From NCBI RefSeq assembly GCF_028618515.1, contig NZ_JAQITB010000006.1, positions 1-64,000 of the forward strand: a stretch of 64,000 bases of DNA. Reading direction: 5' to 3'. This stretch comes from Bartonella sp. ML69XJBT. GTDB lineage: Bacteria > Pseudomonadota > Alphaproteobacteria > Rhizobiales > Rhizobiaceae. How positions within the stretch are numbered: position 1 is the stretch's first letter; each line of letters starts with the position of its first letter. The position numbers and the translations under genes are program-made. Of this stretch, positions 8,384 to 18,936 are shown one piece after another. Under the pieces are notes generated by a model. The model did not search any database, was not told where the DNA came from, and worked only from the letters and a program-made list of their open reading frames with translations.

Positions 8384-9115
8384 ATGCTCTTCTTAATTTT
8401 GATAGCATTTTTTTTCATTTTTTTAGCGAGTATTCTTTTTCTTTCGCTCCCTTCCTATGGTGCAAAAAGAGGATTAAGCGTTCAAGGCAGTAAGAGTGAA
8501 AGAAACCGTATGTATTCGGTTAAGTCTGATAAAGCTTTCGCATATTATAAGAGTAAACATATTAAGGCCTTCAGTATTTTATTTGTCTTTCTTATCACTT
8601 GGAGTATTTATGGTCTTACAGGCAATCCAGAAGTTAAGAGTTATTTTTTTAGCGAACTCATGGATAAGGATCCCAAAACACTTAGCAAGCGTGAACAACT
8701 TGTTCGCCTACAAACCCTTTTTTTTCGTACACCTCATGATGGTAAGTTAGCAGATGCATTAGCAGTAGGGTATCTTGAGGAAGGTCAATTTCAGGATGCT
8801 GTGAATGCTTATTTAGATGCGCTGCACTTGAATGGAGAAACAGCTCCAAGACTAGTTGGGTATGGGGTGGCTTTGGTTGGTTATGAAGGTGGAATAATTA
8901 CGCAAGAAGCACAAAATGCTTTTCAAAAAGCAGCAGATTTAGCACCAAAAGATTTTTATCCTCGTTTATTAATTGCTGAAGCGTTGCATCAGGCCGGTAA
9001 GTCTGTACAGGCAGTGCAATCTTTACAAAATTTTCTTGATACAATGCCTAAAGATTTTACAGGACGATCACGTGTTGAAGCCATGATTATGCAATTACGG
9101 AACGCATCCAATTAG
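8384..9115 (+). CDS. ccmI: Cytochrome c maturation protein CcmI/CycH, short form
   Basis: CcmI (CycH) presents apocytochrome c to the heme ligation complex. Two transmembrane helices are visible (about residues 2-24 and 62-80 from the chosen ATG), followed by a periplasmic TPR domain (LADALAVGYLEEGQFQDAV and AFQKAADLAPKDFYPRLLIA). The protein is about 243 residues, much shorter than the usual 350-400 of rhizobial CycH: the long cytoplasmic loop between the helices is reduced to some 35 residues. The ATG at 8384 is chosen because in-frame alternatives (GTG 8372, TTG 8363) extend it only by seven residues after a stop; none has a good ribosome binding site. It is first of the ccmI-E-F-H cluster. 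Confidence 0.8.
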   Translation: MLFLILIAFFFIFLASILFLSLPSYGAKRGLSVQGSKSERNRMYSVKSDKAFAYYKSKHIKAFSILFVFLITWSIYGLTGNPEVKSYFFSELMDKDPKTLSKREQLVRLQTLFFRTPHDGKLADALAVGYLEEGQFQDAVNAYLDALHLNGETAPRLVGYGVALVGYEGGIITQEAQNAFQKAADLAPKDFYPRLLIAEALHQAGKSVQAVQSLQNFLDTMPKDFTGRSRVEAMIMQLRNASN

Positions 9116-9303
9116 AATCTTAAGAAAGGTAATTTGAGACAGTTTAGAGGATTAAATCAGAAGAGATATTTGAAAGTAGTAAAGATCTTGGATAAAAAGT
9201 TGCGCCCGTATACAAGATATGACAAGCTTATTTCGAAAGATAAGGCATGTTAATAATCAATGTTTATACACCGTATTTATAAAAGAATTTCCGTAGACAG
9301 TTT

Positions 9304-9780
9304 ATGAACAGTTCTCCGTTCCATACTTCTTCATTAACAGTTATTTTAAAGCAGCGGAAAAAAAATCGATTGCTGATCATTTTATCATGTTGTTTGGTGA
9401 TAACAATTGCAATAAGTTTTATTATTTATGCAATGCGTCATACGGTAAGTTTTTTTAGAACACCATCTGAAATTACAAGAGAAGATATTCTATCGGGACA
9501 CCCTTTGCGTTTAGGCGGTTTTGTTGAAAAGGGGACTGTTCAATACGTTGGAGAGATGGGTGTTGTTTTTTTTGTAACGGATAACACAAAACATGAAAAA
9601 GTGATTTTTAATGGTATCTTGCCAGATCTTTTTCGTGAGGGGCAGGGGATTATTGTAGAAGGATATTTTGATAAACAGGGTGTTTTTATAGGCACGCGTA
9701 TTTTAGCAAAACATGATGAGACTTATATGTCAAAAGAAACAGCTGATCGCTTGAACAAGCATCACAGTGTGGAGAAGTAA
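9304..9780 (+). CDS. ccmE: Cytochrome c heme chaperone CcmE (CycJ)
   Basis: 158 residues: a basic start, a transmembrane helix (about 20-43) and a periplasmic OB-fold domain. The covalent heme-binding histidine lies in LAKHDETYM, with the downstream tyrosine conserved, and [13 protein letters not shown] is the usual entry to the domain. It receives heme from CcmC and passes it to CcmF/CcmH. The length is normal. It follows ccmI after 188 bases and slightly precedes ccmF. Confidence 0.95.
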   Translation: MNSSPFHTSSLTVILKQRKKNRLLIILSCCLVITIAISFIIYAMRHTVSFFRTPSEITREDILSGHPLRLGGFVEKGTVQYVGEMGVVFFVTDNTKHEKVIFNGILPDLFREGQGIIVEGYFDKQGVFIGTRILAKHDETYMSKETADRLNKHHSVEK

Positions 9781-9787
9781 TTCGATT

Positions 9788-11764
9788 GTGCTTGTCGAAC
9801 TGGGTCATATTTTTTTATCTGCTGCCTTTGCAGTAAGTTTATTAGGGGCTTTTTTACCCGCTTTAGGTTTTTTGTGGAGGGAGCGTTCACTAATACAAGC
9901 AGCTGTTTCCCTAACATATATCACTTTTACATTATTATTCTTATCGTTTTTGATTATTGTTCATGCCTACATTGTCTCTGATTTTTCTGTTTTGAATGTG
10001 GTGGAGAATTCTCATTCAGAAAAACCAATACTATATAAAATTGCTGGTGTTTGGGGAAACCATGAAGGATCCATGTTGCTATGGGTTTTAAGTCTTTCTT
10101 TTTTTAGTACATTGGTGACATTGTTTAGCCAACATTTACCTGAGCATTTTAAGGCGCTTATTCTCATATGCCAAAGTTGGATTACAAGCGCTTTTCTTTT
10201 ATTTATCCTTTTTATGTCCAACCCCTTTTTACGTGTTAATCCACCGGCATTACAGGGAAAAGATCTCAATCCTCTTTTACAGGATATCGCCTTAGCAATT
10301 CATCCACCACTTCTTTATTTAGGGTATGTTGGTTTTTCACTTTGTTTTTCTTTTGCAGTGGCTGCATTGATAATAGGATATGTTGATAGATTTTGGGCGC
10401 GTTGGCTTCGTCCTTGGCTTTTACTTTCTTGGTGTTTTTTGACATTGGGTATTATGGTTGGGTCCTATTGGGCGTATTATGAGTTAGGATGGGGTGGTTA
10501 TTGGTTTTGGGATCCCGTTGAAAATGTTTCATTTATGCCTTGGCTTTCAGGAACGGCTCTTTTACATTCTGCTCTTGTTCTTGAAAAACGGGAAACATTG
10601 AAAAGTTGGACTTTATTTTTGGCTATTGTTACTTTTTCCCTTTCTCTTATAGGAATTTTTCTTGTTCGCTCTGGTCTTTTAACCTCTATTCATAGTTTTG
10701 CTGTCGATCCAGCACGAGGACGAGCAATTCTTGCACTTTTATTCTTCTTCACGGGAGGTGCTTTATTTCTTTTTGCTTTGCGCGTACCTGTTTTGACAGC
10801 AGGAAGATTCTTCCAACCAATTTCACGTGAAGGTTTTATTGTTTTAAATAATTTGTTGCTCACAACGATAACAGCGACAATATTGATTGGTACACTTTAT
10901 CCTTATTTGATTGAAGCATTGACGGGACAAAGAATTTCTGTAGGAGCCGCTTTTTTCAACCTGACCTGTGGGCCTTTAATGATGTTATTGTTATTATTGG
11001 TTCCATTTGGATCCATGATGACATGGAAACGGAGTGATTTTTTCGCAGTTCTTGAACGGCTTTGGTTTGTTTTTGCATTAGTTTGTATAGCTTGTTTTAT
11101 CGCATTTTACACAGTTTCTTTGCACGATATTTTTGTCATTTTAGGAATTGGGCTTTCAGCTTTTGTTTTCTTAGGCAGTTTAGCAGATCTTTGGGAAAAG
11201 AGTGGACATCACAAGATCACTTTGAAGGTGCGGGTTAAGAGATTTATTGGATTACCATGGTCGGTGTTTGGTGCGGCAATGGCGCATATGGGGTTAGGCG
11301 TTACATTATTTGGTATTGTTTGTGTATCAACTTTTGGGCAAGAGCGTATTCTAACCATGCAGATAGGAGATATGGTAACGATAGCGGGTAAAACTCTTCA
11401 TTTAGATGAAGTGCGCGATGGCGTTGGTCCGAATTACTCAGCAATGGAATTTTATTTTACAATATATGAAAATAACAATGCTGTGCGTAATCTAACAGCA
11501 TCAAAGCGGTTTTATTCAAGTCAAAATACATCGACAACGGAAGTTGGTATTCAAAGTTATGACTTATCTCAGCTCTATATTGTGCCAGGACGTATAGAGG
11601 GGCGGGGAGTCGTTGTGCATATATGGTGGAAGCCTTACGTAATATGTGTTTGGTTAGGAGGATTGATGATGGCTATAGGTGGATGCCTTTCTTTTCTGGG
11701 ATATTGGTTTCGCATGAGGGTGCATAATAGGAAACTTACTTTCAATGTTCTGAAAAGACATTAA
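9788..11764 (+). CDS. ccmF: Cytochrome c-type biogenesis protein CcmF (CycK), heme lyase subunit
   Basis: About 658 residues with more than a dozen hydrophobic helices. The tryptophan-rich heme-handling motif [19 protein letters not shown] and the upstream [14 protein letters not shown] block are intact, identifying CcmF, which ligates heme to apocytochrome c with CcmH and CcmI in the inner membrane. I prefer the GTG at 9788 (reading [10 protein letters not shown]) because CcmF proteins normally begin this way; another GTG at 9767 would overlap ccmE. It ends one base before ccmH. Confidence 0.93.
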   Translation: MLVELGHIFLSAAFAVSLLGAFLPALGFLWRERSLIQAAVSLTYITFTLLFLSFLIIVHAYIVSDFSVLNVVENSHSEKPILYKIAGVWGNHEGSMLLWVLSLSFFSTLVTLFSQHLPEHFKALILICQSWITSAFLLFILFMSNPFLRVNPPALQGKDLNPLLQDIALAIHPPLLYLGYVGFSLCFSFAVAALIIGYVDRFWARWLRPWLLLSWCFLTLGIMVGSYWAYYELGWGGYWFWDPVENVSFMPWLSGTALLHSALVLEKRETLKSWTLFLAIVTFSLSLIGIFLVRSGLLTSIHSFAVDPARGRAILALLFFFTGGALFLFALRVPVLTAGRFFQPISREGFIVLNNLLLTTITATILIGTLYPYLIEALTGQRISVGAAFFNLTCGPLMMLLLLLVPFGSMMTWKRSDFFAVLERLWFVFALVCIACFIAFYTVSLHDIFVILGIGLSAFVFLGSLADLWEKSGHHKITLKVRVKRFIGLPWSVFGAAMAHMGLGVTLFGIVCVSTFGQERILTMQIGDMVTIAGKTLHLDEVRDGVGPNYSAMEFYFTIYENNNAVRNLTASKRFYSSQNTSTTEVGIQSYDLSQLYIVPGRIEGRGVVVHIWWKPYVICVWLGGLMMAIGGCLSFLGYWFRMRVHNRKLTFNVLKRH

Positions 11765-11765
11765 G

Positions 11766-12173
11766 ATGAAAAATAGATTACTTTGGATTTTAGTTTTTTT
11801 AATCGTGATTTTCTCTTTACGATTAGTCATGGCAGTAGAACCGGATGAAATTTTGAACGATACAGTGCTTGAAGCACGTGCACGAGATATTTCATCACAT
11901 TTGCGCTGTCCAGTTTGCCAAAATCAATCAATTGACGATTCAGATGCTCCCCTAGCACGTGATTTACGACTTTTGATTCGAGAAAGATTAAAAATGGGGG
12001 ATACGAATCAACAAGTTATTGATTTTCTTGTTGAGCGATATGGTGCGTTTATTCTCTTGAAACCGCCATTTAATAAAACAACTTTGTTTTTATGGCTGTT
12101 TCCTTTGATAATGATAATCACCATTGCAAGTGCTCTATTTTTTCGGATAAAATATCACTCCTCCAAAAAATAA
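11766..12173 (+). CDS. ccmH: Cytochrome c-type biogenesis protein CcmH (CycL)
   Basis: 135 residues with an N-terminal signal/anchor helix, the redox motif [19 protein letters not shown] (CxxC thiol pair that reduces the apocytochrome heme-binding cysteines), the [14 protein letters not shown] segment and a C-terminal transmembrane helix. This is the standard short alphaproteobacterial form. It is separated from ccmF by a single base and closes the ccm cluster. The thioredoxin-like CcmG and CcmABC are not in this window. Confidence 0.95.
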   Translation: MKNRLLWILVFLIVIFSLRLVMAVEPDEILNDTVLEARARDISSHLRCPVCQNQSIDDSDAPLARDLRLLIRERLKMGDTNQQVIDFLVERYGAFILLKPPFNKTTLFLWLFPLIMIITIASALFFRIKYHSSKK

Positions 12174-12270
12174 TGATCTTAAAGACTGAGGCATAGAAAC
12201 AGTTTAAAAGACTGTTGCGTTAAAAGAGATATTTTATGCAGAGAAATTTAAGTCGTTCCAATTGGTTCTT

Positions 12271-12290
12271 TATCCTTATTGATAAGGATA
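12271..12290. promoter_or_regulatory. Small hairpin in the htrA leader
   Basis: TATCCTTAT-TG-ATAAGGATA is a near-perfect inverted repeat between ccmH and htrA. No T run follows on the plus strand, so it is not a standard terminator. It could be an operator or leader structure of htrA; no further evidence. Confidence 0.3.
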
Positions 12291-12411
12291 GGTAGTTATA
12301 TACTGAAACCTTACAAAACTTTAACAATTTAGACAGAAAACGGTAAGGTCTGCTATTTTATAAGGGAGCGGAATTGGGATAAAAATATGATTGAATAGGA
12401 GCATATACCAA

Positions 12412-13929
12412 ATGGTTAAAAAAACTTTCTTTAAAACATTAGCTGCAGTAAGTTTTTCTGCTGCGTTGGAAAGTGCGTTGTTTTTTAGTGGTTGTGGATC
12501 AAGTTTGTGGACAACGACGGCTCATGCAAATTCTGTCTTTAGTTCATTAATGCAACAGCAGGGATTTGCCGATATTGTCGCTCAAGTAAAACCTGCGGTT
12601 GTAGCAGTGCAAGTAAAAAGCAATAAAAAGAAAGAAGAATGGTTCTTTAATAACTTTTTTAGTGGTCCTGGTTTTGACCAATTACCAGATCAACATCCTT
12701 TGAAGAGGTTCTTTAAAGATTTTTTTGATAACGATAAACCTAAAAATAAGTTTTCACAACGTTCAAATAGACTGCGTCCTATAGCTTTTGGATCGGGTTT
12801 TTTTATCTCTTCTGATGGTTATATTGTGACCAATGATCATGTGATTTCTGAAGGTACAAGTTATTCTGTTATTCTTGATGATGGTACAGAATTAAATGCA
12901 AAACTCGTTGGGAAAGATCCGCGAACTGATCTTGCGGTTTTGAAAGTAAATGACACAAGAAAATTTGCTTATGTTGACTTTGGTGATGATTCAAAGCTTC
13001 GCGTTGGTGACTGGGTTATTGCCATTGGTAATCCATTTGGTCTTGGTGGAACTGTGACAGCAGGTATTGTTTCGTCACGTGGACGTGATATTGGTACGAG
13101 TGCTTATGATGATTTTCTTCAGATTGATGCTGCTGTTAATAGAGGAAACTCTGGCGGTCCAACTTTTGATCTTAATGGTAAAGTTGTGGGAGTTAATACC
13201 GCGATTTTCTCTCCTTCTGGAGGAAATGTTGGGATTGCTTTTGCTATTCCGGCAACAACAGCAAAACAAGTTGTACAACAACTGATCGAAAAAGGTTCTG
13301 TCCAGCGTGGTTGGCTTGGGGTTCAGATTCAGCCTGTGACGAAGGAAATTTCCGATTCGATAGGTTTGAAGGAAGCGAAGGGTGCTTTGGTTACTGATCC
13401 ATTAAAAGGACCAGCAGCAAAGGCTGGCATCAAGGCAGGTGATGTCATTCTTTCCGTGAATGGTGAAAAAATTAATGATTCTCGTGATCTAGCGAAGCGT
13501 ATTGCCAATATTAAACCTGGAGAAACCATAACCTTGGGAGTCTGGAGATCTGGTAAAGAAGATAATATCAAGGTTAAACTCGCTTCGATGCCTGAAGATG
13601 AAGATAAAAAAGAGAGTGCAAAATATTCAAATGAGCGAGCTGATAGTGATTCAGATGAGACATTGGAAGATTATGGTTTGATTGTTGCTCCTTCTGATGA
13701 TGGTTTAGGGTTGGTTGTAACAGATGTGGATTCGGATTCAGATGCGGCAGATAAGGGAATACGTCCTGGTGATGTGATTGTAACAGTTAATAATAAATCT
13801 GTTAAAAAGGTTTCAGATATTACCAATGCAATCAAGAATGCTCAAAAGCTAGGACGAAAAGCCATATTGCTACAAGTACGAACAAATGAGCAAAATCGTT
13901 TTGTTGCTCTTCCAATTTTCAAAAAATAA
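12412..13929 (+). CDS. htrA: Periplasmic serine protease/chaperone HtrA (DegP family)
   Basis: 505 residues: signal peptide ending near TTAHANS (about residue 41), a trypsin-like protease domain with catalytic triad His143 (TNDHVI), Asp173 (RTDLAVLK) and Ser247 (NRGNSGGP), and two PDZ domains (about 285-375 and 405-495). It degrades or refolds misfolded envelope proteins; in Bartonella HtrA is also a known antigen. The ATG at 12412 is chosen because AGGAG lies upstream; the in-frame TTG at 12391 has none. The position between ccmH and a two-component pair matches rhizobia. Confidence 0.95.
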   Translation: MVKKTFFKTLAAVSFSAALESALFFSGCGSSLWTTTAHANSVFSSLMQQQGFADIVAQVKPAVVAVQVKSNKKKEEWFFNNFFSGPGFDQLPDQHPLKRFFKDFFDNDKPKNKFSQRSNRLRPIAFGSGFFISSDGYIVTNDHVISEGTSYSVILDDGTELNAKLVGKDPRTDLAVLKVNDTRKFAYVDFGDDSKLRVGDWVIAIGNPFGLGGTVTAGIVSSRGRDIGTSAYDDFLQIDAAVNRGNSGGPTFDLNGKVVGVNTAIFSPSGGNVGIAFAIPATTAKQVVQQLIEKGSVQRGWLGVQIQPVTKEISDSIGLKEAKGALVTDPLKGPAAKAGIKAGDVILSVNGEKINDSRDLAKRIANIKPGETITLGVWRSGKEDNIKVKLASMPEDEDKKESAKYSNERADSDSDETLEDYGLIVAPSDDGLGLVVTDVDSDSDAADKGIRPGDVIVTVNNKSVKKVSDITNAIKNAQKLGRKAILLQVRTNEQNRFVALPIFKK

Positions 13930-13944
13930 CCCTTTGTTGCTAGT

Positions 13945-13973
13945 AGGGCAGAGGTTTTGTAGACTTCTGTCCT
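13945..13973 (+). terminator. Possible terminator or attenuator after htrA
   Basis: AGGGCAGAGG (13945-13954) can pair with CTTCTGTCCT (13964-13973) over ten positions including two G-U pairs, with a nine-base loop. No T run follows, so termination may be partial or absent. It lies 16 bases after htrA and 38 before the regulator gene. Confidence 0.35.
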
Positions 13974-14010
13974 ATAAGGCGATTTTATAAAAATAACGGA
14001 GATGCGTTTT

Positions 14011-14697
14011 ATGAAGATACTCGTTATCGAAGATGATCGTGAGACGGGGCGTTATCTCGAAAAAGCTTTTTTGGAAGCGGGGCATTCGGTTGATGTTGCC
14101 TATGATGGGGATACTGGATACGCCTTAGCTGAAACGGAAAACTACGATGTCATGGTTATTGATCGAATGCTTTTACATCGTGATGGTCTTTCTATTATTT
14201 CTGAATTGCGTGCTAAAGGCAATGAAACACCAGTGCTCATCCTTTCGGCCTTAGGGCAAGTGGATGATCGTGTGGCGGGTTTGCGTGCAGGTGGGGATGA
14301 TTATTTGACAAAGCCTTATGCTTTTTCTGAACTTCTTGCCCGTGTTGAAGTATTGCAGCGTCGGAAAAATCCTAAAGAAGCAGAAACAGTGTATTGTGTA
14401 GGCAATCTTGAGCTTGATCGGTTAGCACATACAGTAAAACGGGGTGACAGAAATATCCTCCTGCAACCACGAGAGTTTCGTCTCCTTGAATATTTGATGC
14501 GATATGCTGGTCAAGTTGTGACACGTACTATGCTTTTGGAAAATGTCTGGGATTATCATTTTGATCCGCAAACAAATGTCATTGATGTTCATATATCTCG
14601 TTTGAGAGCAAAAATTGAAAAAGATTTTGATGTCCCCCTTCTCCACACTGTGCGGGGAGCTGGTTATATGCTGAAAGCACCAGATAAAAAAATATGA
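14011..14697 (+). CDS. Response regulator, OmpR family
   Basis: 228 residues from the ATG at 14011, chosen because GGAG sits nine bases upstream, while it directly abuts the in-frame ATG at 14002. Receiver domain with EDD (7-9), phosphoacceptor Asp51 in IDRMLLHRDGL and lysine in DDYLTKPY; winged-helix output domain ending HTVRGAGYMLK. It overlaps the kinase gene by four bases. The pair sits between htrA and glnE as in rhizobia, where the signal and targets are not well defined. QseB/TctD-like names are alternatives. Confidence 0.88.
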   Translation: MKILVIEDDRETGRYLEKAFLEAGHSVDVAYDGDTGYALAETENYDVMVIDRMLLHRDGLSIISELRAKGNETPVLILSALGQVDDRVAGLRAGGDDYLTKPYAFSELLARVEVLQRRKNPKEAETVYCVGNLELDRLAHTVKRGDRNILLQPREFRLLEYLMRYAGQVVTRTMLLENVWDYHFDPQTNVIDVHISRLRAKIEKDFDVPLLHTVRGAGYMLKAPDKKI

Positions 14698-16076
14698 ATC
14701 GTCTGCTCAATATTATGCGTACAACAGCGTTAAGGCTTTCAGCACTTTATATTTTATTGTTCGGGTTGGTTGCAACAGGACTTTCTCTTTATATGACGGA
14801 TTTTTCCGCTTCGTTGTTAACAGAGCAAACAGAGCAAGCCTTACATGAAGAATTAAGATATATCGAAGATTCTTATAATTATGGTGGACTTCCTTTATTA
14901 ATCCGCACGATTGATTATCGTTCTCGTCAACCAGGGGCTTTTCTTTATCTTGTTGCTGATCCTATGGGGCGTATTTTAGCAGGCAATGTTGCACGTATTG
15001 AATTAGGACTTTTGAATCATAATGGCTTGATTGCCAATTCCTTTTTATATTCACGTTTTGGAGAACATGGCAAAACAAGTGAACATCGCGCTTTGGCAAT
15101 TGTTTTTGATTTACCCAATGGTATGAAGGTTCTTATAGGACGAGATTTAGACGAGCCAGAACGTTTTGCGGCGGTTATTCGTAAAGCAGTTATGATTGCT
15201 CTTGTTGCAATGGTTGGAGGGGCTTTACTCATATGGTTTTTTGTTGGGAGGCGAGCATTACAAAGGATTGATCATGTCACAGCTGCCTCACAGCGTTTGA
15301 TGGAGGGAGATTTCAGTGGGCGGCTACCTGTTTCTGGAGTAGGGGATGAGTTTGATCGATTATCCGCTAACCTTAATGTTATGTTAGATCGCATTGAAGA
15401 ATTGAATATTGGTTTGCGTCAAGTATCTGACAATATTGCTCATGATTTAAAAACACCACTAACGCGCCTTAGAAATCGGGCTGAAGAAGCGCTTTCTGGG
15501 CAAAAGACAAAGCTTGAATATCGTCAAGCACTTGATACTGTTATTGCTGAATCAGATCAACTTATTCGTACTTTTAATGCGATTTTGATGATCTCGCGTA
15601 TTGAAGCCAGCAGTGCAATTGAACATCTTGAGGTTATGAATATGAAGCTGATCCTTGAAGATGCCGTTGAACTTTATGAACCTTTTGCTGAAGAATCAGG
15701 TGTTGTGCTTCGGTTAGGGGATACATTTGATAAAGAGCTGAAATTAAATCGTGAGCTTATTGCACAATCGATTTTTAATCTTATTGATAATGCGATTAAA
15801 TATGCCCCTAAAGATGGAAGGGAGGCAAAGGTTTTCTTATCGATGGAATATCGTGGGGAGCGTTTGTTGGTTGTTGTAAGCGATAATGGTCCAGGAATTG
15901 CAGCGGATAAATGTGAAAAAGTAACAGAACGCTTTGTTCGCCTTGAAGAAAGTCGTACACAGCCTGGTTTTGGTATTGGTTTAAGTATCGCAAAAGCTGT
16001 TATGAAACTTCACGGAGGTGAATTGTTACTTGAAAATGCAAATCCAGGGTTGAGGGCTGTTTTATTATTTCCTTAA
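14694..16076 (+). CDS. HAMP-domain sensor histidine kinase
   Basis: 460 residues: transmembrane helices at about 13-33 and 160-182 around a periplasmic domain, a HAMP linker, a phosphoacceptor domain with the motif DNIAHDLKTPLTRLRNRAEE, and an ATPase domain with N box (LIDNAIKYAP) and G boxes (DNGPGIA, FGIGLSIAKAVMKLHGG). The C-terminus ends LRAVLLFP, about as expected. It is translationally coupled to the upstream regulator. The next gene, glnE, is dead, so this kinase marks the last intact gene of the conserved block. Confidence 0.88.
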   Translation: MNRLLNIMRTTALRLSALYILLFGLVATGLSLYMTDFSASLLTEQTEQALHEELRYIEDSYNYGGLPLLIRTIDYRSRQPGAFLYLVADPMGRILAGNVARIELGLLNHNGLIANSFLYSRFGEHGKTSEHRALAIVFDLPNGMKVLIGRDLDEPERFAAVIRKAVMIALVAMVGGALLIWFFVGRRALQRIDHVTAASQRLMEGDFSGRLPVSGVGDEFDRLSANLNVMLDRIEELNIGLRQVSDNIAHDLKTPLTRLRNRAEEALSGQKTKLEYRQALDTVIAESDQLIRTFNAILMISRIEASSAIEHLEVMNMKLILEDAVELYEPFAEESGVVLRLGDTFDKELKLNRELIAQSIFNLIDNAIKYAPKDGREAKVFLSMEYRGERLLVVVSDNGPGIAADKCEKVTERFVRLEESRTQPGFGIGLSIAKAVMKLHGGELLLENANPGLRAVLLFP

Positions 16077-16241
16077 AAAATATTTCTGTTTCATAATTTG
16101 ATATATCGATGACTATTTTCCCCTAGAGTATAAAGCAAGAGAAAGAAGCGAAGATGTTTTTCAAGGGAATAGATGAAAAATGCTTTTTTAAAAACACAGC
16201 TTCTCCCCTTATAGACTCTTGATAACAGAGGTTTGCGATGG

Positions 16242-18405
16242 ATGAAAGAAATTGAAGAACAAGCAAGAAAAGAAAATTGAGAGTCACTTGTTTCCTTTAT
16301 TGCAGATAAGGAAAAGCAGATTAAATTTATAAGTGCGGTGATGATCTTATCATCTTTGTTATGTGAAGTTTTAATGGCCAATCCACCTGATCTGAGGTCC
16401 TTATTGATAGAGAAACAAGGCTAAACGAAATTATAGATGACATTGTGCTTATTGATAAGAGTGAAACTATACACGAAACGTCACCAATGATTGCTTTAAG
16501 GCGCAAAAGACGGGAAGCACATGTTCTCATTTCTTTAGCTGATTTAAATGTGGTGTTTACTTAATATAACATATTGATTTATAATGATAATTTAGCGTTA
16601 TTCATATTGAATTAGAAGCTTGGATACAATAAGATTCTCTCATTTCAAATCTGTTTATGTTGCATCAAACAAAATCATTCGCTTGCACGTCAAAAGCGGG
16701 ATCAGTATGTGGATAAAATTTGTATAAGAAAGGACTAAAAATAGCCCTTATGAACCGTCTTAATGCAAGGGCTGTCGCAACATTGGGGGCTGGCAAATAT
16801 AACGATGGTGCCGGCTTGTTACGAAGCCTCGTGCGTTTGGTTGACAGGTTTGGAAGAAGCTGCATTAGGTGTAGCTCTACGTTTTCTTTTAAGTAAAGTA
16901 CATGAACATGGTAAAATAAATTTGTTAAGCCGTAAGAGTGTAGAAAAAGATTGTGGCTTAATCGTTTTAGGAATGGAAAAGTTAGGGGCAGAAGAATTTA
17001 ATTATTCTTCTGAGATTGATCGTATTGTTTTCATTGATGAAATGTCATCTCGTATTGAGAATCTTTCTGAGAGCATAGATTTATTTTCTAAAATGCTACG
17101 TCTATTAATCCGTATCATTGAAGAATGTGCTGGAGAAGGATATGTTTTTCCTCTCGATTTTAGGCTTCGATCAGATCTAAATTGAACTCCTTTGGCTTTA
17201 CCAGTAAGGACTGTATTGTGTTGTTATGAGGGGCGTAGTCGAAATTGGGAGCGAGCAGCTATGATGAAAGCACACCCAGTTGCTGGAGATAAGAGGGTAG
17301 GGTTAATTTTCTCAAGGAGCTTTTTTCTTATGTATGGCGGAAATATTTGGATTACGCTGCTATTGCTGATATCCATTCAATTAAACGCCAAATCCATGCG
17401 TATAAAATTACAGTCAAATTGCGGCTTATGGCCATCATATACAGTTAGAAAGAGATAGTATTCGTGAGATTGAGTTTTTTGTTCAAACACACAACTCATT
17501 ACAGGTGAACGTTTTCTTCAATGCCGGAGACGTCAGACAGTTTCAATGTTAACAGAATTTTGCACGTTTGATTGAAACAGGGATAAAACGAGAAGTGGCC
17601 TTATAAAAAATTACAGTTTTTCATGAAATGTGGAACACCGTATTTAGATACTTACCAATCAATAATAGCATCTTCTCTCAAAAGACGTTTCTCAATTTAC
17701 CAGTGTTGCCTAATGAAGAGGTAACCAAGAGAGGAACAGTTTTATCCGCAATTTATTAAAAGCGCTTTAGGTTGTTGAAAAACATTATGTGGTGTTGTTT
17801 GAGAACGAGCAAGAACTTGGTTTTAAAATTGGCAATAAGCCCTTTAGGTTTTGAAAGAGCGAGTGATATTTTTCGTATTATGCGCATACTCCGTTTTAGG
17901 TTTTATAAAGCAACACAATAGACGCAAGTGCGTGAGAAATTGACGTAATCAACATCTGCACTTTTGAAAGCTTTTAGCGCGACAAAACGGGCGAATGAAG
18001 TGATGTTATGTTTTGACAATTTTTTACAAGAATTGCCTTTAGAAATTCAGCTTTTTAGTCTTTTACAGTCTAATCCTTCTCTTTTAGATATGTTGGTAAT
18101 TATCATGGGAGCTTCTCCACGTCTTGCAGAAATTATTATATGTACATCCCATGTTTTTGATGAAATGTTAGATACAATCATTTTTTCAGAATTGCCAATA
18201 AAAACTTACTTAGAAAAAACTTGAATGTTTTCTTGAAGATATTTTTTCTTATAAAGAAATTCTCGACCACTTAAGAGTTTTTTTCTGATAAGCAACATTT
18301 TTTGATGGGTATTCGAATGTTAAACGGTACAATGACAAAGCTGAAAGAGTTTCTATGGTAAATTCATTCTATGTTTTATAGTTTATTGAGAAAGGTGAAA
18401 TGCGC
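16242..18405 (+). pseudogene. glnE: glnE pseudogene (glutamine synthetase adenylyltransferase/adenylyl-removase)
   Basis: Fragments of GlnE can be read in order across several frames. From the ATG at 16242 the N-terminus reads MKEIEEQARKEN, then TGA at 16278, then continues in frame to about 16405 where the frame shifts to DRETRLNEIIDDIV. The nucleotidyltransferase core GMEKLGAEEFNYSSEIDRIV lies at 16972-17031, followed by an in-frame TGA (17183-17185) and then TPLALPVRTVLCCYEGRSRN and NWERAAMMKAHPVAGD. After a further frameshift come YLDYAAIADIHSIKRQIHA and REIEFFVQTHNSLQ; the second half is represented by LPLEIQLFSLLQSNPSLLDM at ~18030-18090 and FLMGIRMLNGT near 18300. With at least four frameshifts and two nonsense codons it cannot make GlnE. 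The 3' end is uncertain. Confidence 0.9.
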
Positions 18406-18936
18406 TTTTTAAAATTTTGTGTAAATGATATTATTTATTAGCTTTTCCATTGAATGCGTATTGTGGCACGAGAGTGCTTATTCACCTAGAACGCATATTA
18501 AATCAAATACATTTCATGAATTTAAGCAGAATTTAAAGGAGACTACAAAGTTTTTTCAAAAGAGATTGAGCAAGTATTTTTACGACATAAATTGAGATAA
18601 AATATCATGAGGTTATAAGTATTGTTTTCTACCACACTGATAATGAAACTATACTGGGAAAAAGTAAGACAGAAAGCTTGATGAATGATCTAGCCAACTT
18701 CTTTATCAAATTTCAAAAATTGAGACGAAAACCTCTCACATAATATAGAAAATAAATCTAAATTATAATAATGGCTTAAAAAGAGCCATTACAACATAGT
18801 TTCCTAAAAAATGCTTGTTGTTTTCAAAAGAGATTTAATTTTTTCTATGACTGTATCATTTTTACTACAGATTTTTTGAAAAAAATATGAAAATATTTCA
18901 TTATTACATGTCACATTAGCTTTTAGGGGAGCAATT
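18406..18936. other. Decayed 3' flank of glnE and hbp promoter region
   Basis: AT-rich DNA without an intact frame. The first part may hold unrecognisable C-terminal glnE sequence. Near the hbp start there is a quasi-palindrome ATGAAA-ATA-TTTCAT (18887-18901), 36 bases before the ATG, a possible operator. Bartonella hbp genes are known to be iron/heme regulated through an upstream box bound by Irr, but I cannot confirm that this is that box. Confidence 0.35.
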
